Positions 59,587-64,000 of a stretch of DNA of 64,000 bases are shown one piece after another. Within the stretch, counting starts at the first letter, position 1. Each line of letters opens with the position of its first letter. The notes under the pieces were generated by a model that worked only from the letters and a program-made list of their open reading frames with translations, ran no database searches and had not been told where the DNA came from. The DNA comes from Oceanobacillus polygoni (GTDB lineage: Bacteria; Bacillota; Bacilli; Bacillales; Amphibacillaceae). The DNA lies in NCBI RefSeq assembly GCF_008304605.1, contig NZ_PIJY01000026.1, positions 124,001-188,000 of the forward strand, written 5' to 3'. A program made the position numbers and the translations under genes.

Positions 59587-60474
59587 ATGGATATGAGACA
59601 ACTGCGTTACTTTTATACGATTGCAACAGAAGGACAAATTACAAGAGCAGCAAAGAAACTTCATATGGCCCAGCCACCATTGAGCCAAAGCTTGAAAGCG
59701 TTAGAAGAAGAGATAGGTGTCCCGCTGTTTGAAAGAAACGGAAAAAAAATGGAGCTAACGGATGCTGGTGAAGTGCTATACAATAAAGCAGATTATTTTT
59801 TTAAGTTTTTCGATGAAGCGCTTACAGAAGTGAAAGAAACAGGAGAAGGACTAAAGGGACAACTGACTGTAGGCTGTGTAAAGACACTTTTTTCTCATAT
59901 ACCACAACGAATTAAATCTTTTCGTGAAAAATATCCTAACGTAACATTTGAATTAAGAGAGGGCGACTCTTACCTTCTTGCAGAGCAACTTAAGAACCGA
60001 AATATTGATTTGGCTGTAGTTCGTCTTCCCCTTGATATGGAACCTTATTCGAGCCTCTTTCTACCAGAGGAAAAATATGTAGCTATTATGCCTGAACAGT
60101 GGGCAAAATCCTATCAAGCCGAAACCATTACGATGAACGAACTTGCCAATTTACCTTTAATATTATTAAGACGAATCAGTGGTGTTGGTCAGTATGAATT
60201 GATTATGGATAAATTTGAAAAGCGAAGGCTTTCTCCAGATATTGTGACAGTTTGTCCCGATGTGGATATGATTCTTGAATTGGTCAGCGCAGAAGTTGGG
60301 GCTTCCATTGTTCCAGCGTCCACTCTAAAAAAACATTCTATTAACGGTATAAAAGGTTTTGCCATTGAGGATGAAACGATTATTTCAAAATCTGCGATTA
60401 TTTGGCTGAAGGATCGTTATCTTTCTAAAAGTAAACAACGTTTTATTGAGTTGTTTGAGGAGCCAACCAGGTAA
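59587..60474 (+). CDS. LysR-family transcriptional regulator
   Basis: The 295-residue protein has the LysR winged helix (MDMRQLRYFYTIATEGQITRAA, PPLSQSLKALEEEIGVPLFE) and a two-lobed effector domain (LTVGCVKTLFSHIPQRI, VSAEVGASIVPAS). It is closest in style to regulators of aromatic-acid genes such as the BsdA/CatR group. GGGTGGAG lies 4-5 bases before the ATG. It diverges from the hpaB-FAD synthetase-hpaC operon, which it probably activates in response to an aromatic compound. It is the only complete plus-strand gene in the second half of the window. Confidence 0.92.
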   Translation: MDMRQLRYFYTIATEGQITRAAKKLHMAQPPLSQSLKALEEEIGVPLFERNGKKMELTDAGEVLYNKADYFFKFFDEALTEVKETGEGLKGQLTVGCVKTLFSHIPQRIKSFREKYPNVTFELREGDSYLLAEQLKNRNIDLAVVRLPLDMEPYSSLFLPEEKYVAIMPEQWAKSYQAETITMNELANLPLILLRRISGVGQYELIMDKFEKRRLSPDIVTVCPDVDMILELVSAEVGASIVPASTLKKHSINGIKGFAIEDETIISKSAIIWLKDRYLSKSKQRFIELFEEPTR

Positions 60475-60508
60475 TCTATTAAATAGAGTTTTCTTTTTAC
60501 GAGTAATT

Positions 60509-60551
60509 AAAATACGGGTGACATGCTCTAATAGCAAGTCTCCCGTATTTT
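60509..60551. terminator. Bidirectional terminator between LysR and aldehyde dehydrogenase genes
   Basis: Arms AAATACGGG and CCCGTATTT are extended by GAC/GTC and TGCT/AGCA around a small loop. T-rich sequence follows on the plus strand (TTTTTT) and A-rich precedes, so it serves both convergent genes. Confidence 0.82.
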
Positions 60552-60559
60552 TTAATTTT

Positions 60560-62038
60560 TTAGAACGGATAATCCAGCTTCTCTTTTTGAACCGATACCC
60601 ATTTTGTTGTAGTAAACTCTTCAACTACCCATTCATGACCAAAACGGCCAATACCACTATTTTTAACTCCACCGAATGGGACATTTGCTTCCAACACCGC
60701 TGGCATATCGTTTACATGCGTGGTTCCTGATTCAATTTCAAGAGCCAATCGTTCACCCTTCTCTAGGTCACTGGTTACAATGGCTGCAGATAGACCGAAC
60801 TCCGTATCATTTGCAACTTGAATCGCTTCTTCATCACTTTTTACCGGAATTACTTGTGCTATAGGACCAAAAACCTCTGTAGAAGCAAGTGTCGATTTAT
60901 TTGGCACGTCCACAAACACATATGGAGAAATTACATTGCCGTTTCGTTCTCCTTCCAGTGCTACCTTTAACCCTTCTTCTTTTGCTTTCTCTACTAACCC
61001 CATCACTTTATCTGCCTGTTTTTCATTAATTAATGGCCCTATAATGGTTGCTGGGTCTTTCGGATCCCCGGCTTTTAGGTTTTTAACACGTTCAATGTAT
61101 TTGCTAACGAATTCATCATAGATGGCTTCATGAACAATAATACGATTCGTAATAGCGCAAATTTGTCCATTATGCATAAACTTACCAAATGTAGCGATTT
61201 TAACCGCCTGGTCTATATCAGCATCCTCAAGGATTACAAGCGGGTTATTACCACCTAGCTCGAGTGCCAATCGCTTCATGCTCGTACCTGTTTTTTCCTT
61301 AATATGCTTCCCAACTGCAGTGGAACCAGTAAAACTGATAAAATCAGAGTTTGGATTCGTAATAAATTCGTCTCCAGCTTCTTCCACATCCGTCAAAATA
61401 GAGTTAAATATTCCAGCAGGTAGTCCTGCTTCTTCAAATGCTTTTGCGAAAATTTGACCACCAACAAGACCAACTTGTACATCTGGTTTATGGACAACTG
61501 CATTTCCTAATGCAAGCGCAGGGAAAATTGTTCTCGTTGCCATGTTGAATGGGAAGTTGAATGGCGTAATCGACGTAATTACTCCTAGCGGCAAACGGTA
61601 CACACGGTTTAATTTGTTTGGAGTTCCGGAAGTATAATCTTTGGGCTGATAGATTTCATCTACCATTGGAATGGTATCTACTATATCCCCAACACCAAAG
61701 CCAAATTCTACTTCTGCTTTTAATCTAGTACCACCGGTTTCACGGGTAATAAGTTGAACAATCTCCTCTTTGTTTTCTTTTAAATAGTTTAAAGCCTTCG
61801 TTAAGATCTCTCTTCTTTCATCTACAGTTGTTTTCTTCCATTCTTTCTGTGCTTCTTTTGCTGCTTCGAACGCTTCTTTAATTTGACCCTTATTTGCAAG
61901 CTGCACAGTGGAAACAACAGAACGATCATACGGGTCTGTTATTTCATAATTTTTCCTACTTTTTTCTTCTACCCATTTTCCTCCGATAAAGCTTTTACTT
62001 ATTTGATTTACTAAAGAAATGTCTAATGTGCTTGCCAC
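60560..62038 (-). CDS. Aromatic aldehyde dehydrogenase (benzaldehyde/vanillin type)
   Basis: The 492-residue enzyme has the aldehyde dehydrogenase core: ITPFNFPFNMATRTIFPALA, FTGSTAVGKHI, catalytic Glu in ELGGNNPLVIL (about 263) and catalytic Cys in HNGQICAITNRIIVHE (about 297). The NGQICAITNR variant and GGTRLKAEVEFGFG segment are typical of benzaldehyde and vanillin dehydrogenases such as YfmT. It would oxidise an aromatic aldehyde to the acid. The start is GTG at 62038, with GGGAGG about 9 bases upstream. It is monocistronic or co-transcribed with the EamA gene, and converges on the LysR gene. Confidence 0.88.
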   Translation of the reverse strand: MASTLDISLVNQISKSFIGGKWVEEKSRKNYEITDPYDRSVVSTVQLANKGQIKEAFEAAKEAQKEWKKTTVDERREILTKALNYLKENKEEIVQLITRETGGTRLKAEVEFGFGVGDIVDTIPMVDEIYQPKDYTSGTPNKLNRVYRLPLGVITSITPFNFPFNMATRTIFPALALGNAVVHKPDVQVGLVGGQIFAKAFEEAGLPAGIFNSILTDVEEAGDEFITNPNSDFISFTGSTAVGKHIKEKTGTSMKRLALELGGNNPLVILEDADIDQAVKIATFGKFMHNGQICAITNRIIVHEAIYDEFVSKYIERVKNLKAGDPKDPATIIGPLINEKQADKVMGLVEKAKEEGLKVALEGERNGNVISPYVFVDVPNKSTLASTEVFGPIAQVIPVKSDEEAIQVANDTEFGLSAAIVTSDLEKGERLALEIESGTTHVNDMPAVLEANVPFGGVKNSGIGRFGHEWVVEEFTTTKWVSVQKEKLDYPF

Positions 62039-62157
62039 CTGAAAATTCCTCCCTTTAATTATAATGTTATTTTATTATTCCTAAAATTTTATCATCTATT
62101 AAGTCTATCAATCTAGTACCCATATGGGTAATCATTACACCTAGCCGTACCAAACAT

Positions 62158-63090
62158 TTATTTCGCTTTCACGTTATTCATAACCAACCCTTCATCAACA
62201 GTTGATTTTACAGACCTTTCCTGGGATTCCGCAATTATAATGGATGCTACGACAAGAACTAATCCAATCATGTCAGCCACACGTAATGCCTCACCTAGGA
62301 AAAGAATTGCACCTGCTGTTGCAACGATAGGAATCACTGCTGTTGCCATACCTGCTGTACTTGCATTAATTTTTGGTAAAGCTAAAAATGTAAAGCAATA
62401 GGCAATTATCCAACCTGTCAAAGCAAAAAGTATAATCCCAAGCCATGTACCACCTTCAGTGAAAAGAGCTAGGTCGATTGTCGTTAATTCGTAAATCGCC
62501 ATTGGGAACGTTTGCATTGCTCCGAATAAACATAAGCCAGCTGCTAAGGTAAATGGGGGCAATTTCACTGAAAATTTCTTCGCATAAACAAAAAATAATG
62601 CTAGTGAAACTACTGCAGACAACATAAAAACAATTCCAAGTATACTGTTCTCTCCGCCACCTTGTACACCAGAAAGTTCCATAACCAAGACAGCAACGAT
62701 TGCCAATCCAACAGCAAAGGATTTCTTTAAGCTTAAGCGCTCACGCAAGAGGAACAAAGATAAAATCAATACGACAGCGGGTGTTATACTTGTAATGATC
62801 CCAACTGAAATAACACTTGCATACGTTAATCCATACAACTGAAAAACAGTGTAAAGTGTTACCGTAAGCAAAGCCTGCATAAACATACCAAAATAATTTT
62901 TCTTACCTAACTTCGTCCACTTTGTATTTTCGGTGATTTTCGAAAAAGGAACCAAAATAATAGTGGCAATCAATATCGTTATAAAACTAAAAATAAATAC
63001 AGGAAATTGCTCCATCATAACGCCGCCTATTGGAATACTTAGTCCAATCGACATCATACTTATGACTATAAATATCAATCCTTTGCTCAA
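62158..63090 (-). CDS. EamA-family (DMT superfamily) transporter
   Basis: The 310-residue protein has about ten membrane segments in two EamA repeats, with a basic loop between them (LLRERLSLKKSFAVGLAIVA in the first, LFLGEALRVADMIGLVLVVA in the second). Members export metabolites or amino acids; the substrate is unknown. The start is TTG at 63090, with GGGAGG 6 bases upstream; a longer frame begins five codons earlier. A large inverted repeat lies just upstream (63138-63205). It precedes the aromatic aldehyde dehydrogenase gene, so aromatic-compound export is one possibility. Confidence 0.85.
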   Translation of the reverse strand: MSKGLIFIVISMMSIGLSIPIGGVMMEQFPVFIFSFITILIATIILVPFSKITENTKWTKLGKKNYFGMFMQALLTVTLYTVFQLYGLTYASVISVGIITSITPAVVLILSLFLLRERLSLKKSFAVGLAIVAVLVMELSGVQGGGENSILGIVFMLSAVVSLALFFVYAKKFSVKLPPFTLAAGLCLFGAMQTFPMAIYELTTIDLALFTEGGTWLGIILFALTGWIIAYCFTFLALPKINASTAGMATAVIPIVATAGAILFLGEALRVADMIGLVLVVASIIIAESQERSVKSTVDEGLVMNNVKAK

Positions 63091-63137
63091 AGGAAAACCT
63101 CCCATTTGCTTGATTTTTATTTGGAAATAACCTAGAA

Positions 63138-63205
63138 AAACTAGGGAAATAAACGTTCTTAGGAGGATTTTTTTATTTTTGATTAATCGTTTATTTTCCT
63201 AGTTT
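63138..63205. promoter_or_regulatory. Long inverted repeat before the EamA gene
   Basis: AAACTAGGGAAATAAACG (63138-63155) and CGTTTATTTTCCTAGTTT (63188-63205) are 18-base arms with one mismatch around a 32-base loop containing AGGAGG/CCTCCT. It lies between the aminotransferase stop and the EamA start. It may be an operator, the aminotransferase terminator or an attenuator; the data do not decide. Confidence 0.5.
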
Positions 63206-63234
63206 CTGTTTAATAGGATATTAATATTAAAAGC

Positions 63235-64000
63235 TTACTTTAAGCTAATTTCAAATACGGTCAAAGCTTCATCAATGATACTAAAAATTTCTTTCATTTC
63301 TTCTTCATTTACAATTAATGGAGGTGCAATGGCAACGATATTAGATCCATTCCAGTTAATAAACCTTAAGATAAGCTTACGGTCAAAGCATTCATTCACT
63401 ACTTGAAATGCTGCACCAACTTCTGGATCAAATTGTTTTTCATTTTCACGATCTTCATATAACTCAAATGCACCAAGCAAGCCTATTGCTCTTGTCTTTG
63501 TTACATGGGGATGGTTTTCTTCTAATTTCTTTAACTCTGCTTTAAATACTTCTTCCATCTTCTTCACATTTTCCAGAACGTTGTCACGCTCCAGAATTTC
63601 AAGATTTTTCAATGCTACTGCACAAGATGTCGGGTGACCACTATAAGTAAATCCATGAAATAAAACGTCGTCTGTTTCGACAAATTGATCCCGGATCTTC
63701 TCTCTCATAACAACGCCACCAAGTGGAATATATCCGCTCGTAATCCCTTTAGCAAACGTCAACATATCAGGTACAACATTCCAATTATCTATTCCAAACT
63801 GCTCTCCTGTACGTCCGAAGCCACAAATAATTTCATCGGTAATCATTAGAATTTCTTTCTCATCACAGAGATCACGAAGCGCTTGTAAATATCCTTCTGG
63901 TGGAATCATGAGGCCACCAGCTCCCATGATTGGTTCTAAAATAATTGCCGCTATATTTTCTGCTCCTTCTTGCTCCACAATACCTCTTACACTCTTATCG
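63235..64000 (-). CDS. Class III aminotransferase (C-terminal part, cut by window edge)
   Basis: The visible 254 or so residues run from DKSVRGIVEQEGAENI at the window edge to the C-terminus. They match class III PLP aminotransferases: ILEPIMGAGGLMIPPEGYL, TDEIICGFGRTGEQFG, PLP Lys in LTFAKGITSGYIPLGG and FHGFTYSGHPTSCAVAL. It is clearly related to the enzyme at 38115-39503 (shared KGITSGY, FHGFTYSGHPT, KTRAIGLLGAFEL-like stretch). It likely transaminates an omega-amine or omega-amino acid. The start lies outside the window. Confidence 0.9.
   Translation of the reverse strand, partial: DKSVRGIVEQEGAENIAAIILEPIMGAGGLMIPPEGYLQALRDLCDEKEILMITDEIICGFGRTGEQFGIDNWNVVPDMLTFAKGITSGYIPLGGVVMREKIRDQFVETDDVLFHGFTYSGHPTSCAVALKNLEILERDNVLENVKKMEEVFKAELKKLEENHPHVTKTRAIGLLGAFELYEDRENEKQFDPEVGAAFQVVNECFDRKLILRFINWNGSNIVAIAPPLIVNEEEMKEIFSIIDEALTVFEISLK

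Noticed and set aside
62731-62742. CTTAAGCGCTC within the EamA gene as a LacI operator
   Set aside because: It is inside a coding region, off the palindrome on one side.
1-64000. tRNA, rRNA, CRISPR arrays, prophage or transposase genes
   Set aside because: None was seen; regularly spaced repeats are limited to the three 21-base units in hpaE.

Overview
The window is AT-rich, with Bacillota-type Shine-Dalgarno sites (AGGAGG, 6-10 bases before ATG, GTG or TTG starts), CcpA cre-like boxes, and LacI, ROK, GntR, LysR and PucR regulators. This suggests a chromosomal accessory-metabolism region of a Bacillaceae species, perhaps of the Oceanobacillus/Virgibacillus group; that assignment is inference. 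Almost all genes lie on the minus strand. The plus-strand exceptions are a small unknown gene at 21.2 kb, a truncated regulator at 23.3 kb and a LysR gene at 59.6 kb. No tRNA, rRNA, CRISPR array or transposase was seen.

1-17.7 kb is an inositol regulon: part of a sugar ABC ATPase, a TIM-barrel isomerase, four Gfo/Idh dehydrogenases, an MFS sugar porter, IolE, IolB, IolD, a split transketolase, an alpha-hydroxyaldehyde-type aldehyde dehydrogenase, a PfkA-family kinase and a LacI repressor. Copies of a LacI-type palindrome (core AAGCGCTT) sit before most transcription units. The usual lower-pathway genes iolC, iolJ and iolA are absent here, while transketolase and aldehyde dehydrogenase occupy the cluster. 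The IolB product 2-deoxy-5-keto-gluconate has the ketol end that transketolase uses, so a transketolase-dependent lower inositol pathway ending in malate is proposed. This is the most interesting hypothesis in the window.

18-23.6 kb holds an alkaline phosphatase, an unknown lipoprotein, a cre-controlled small unknown protein, and a decaying amino-acid locus: an intact threonine-synthase-like enzyme beside remnants of a D-threonine aldolase, a RidA protein and a DauR/YheO-type regulator.

23.8-40.9 kb starts with a split chromate transporter, then a block bounded by two paralogous ROK regulators that share a promoter-embedded motif. The block encodes a TAXI-TRAP transporter, two metallo-beta-lactamase-fold hydrolases, aldehyde and alcohol dehydrogenases, an MFS porter, an HDAC-family deacetylase, an APC permease and a class III aminotransferase. 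Together they suggest uptake and breakdown of acetylated amines or polyamines.

41.2-62 kb is an aromatic catabolic island. It has a DctPQM TRAP transporter, two HpaB-type monooxygenase components, a flavin reductase, an FAD-synthetase-like protein, and meta-cleavage genes for homoprotocatechuate (HpaD, HpaE, HpaF, two HpaG-like halves, a DapA-family aldolase, succinate semialdehyde dehydrogenase). Regulators are GntR/FCD, LysR and a frameshifted V4R-PucR protein. No HpaH hydratase or classical HpaI is present; the DapA-like enzyme may do both jobs. The window ends with a benzaldehyde/vanillin-type dehydrogenase, an EamA exporter and a 5'-truncated class III aminotransferase.
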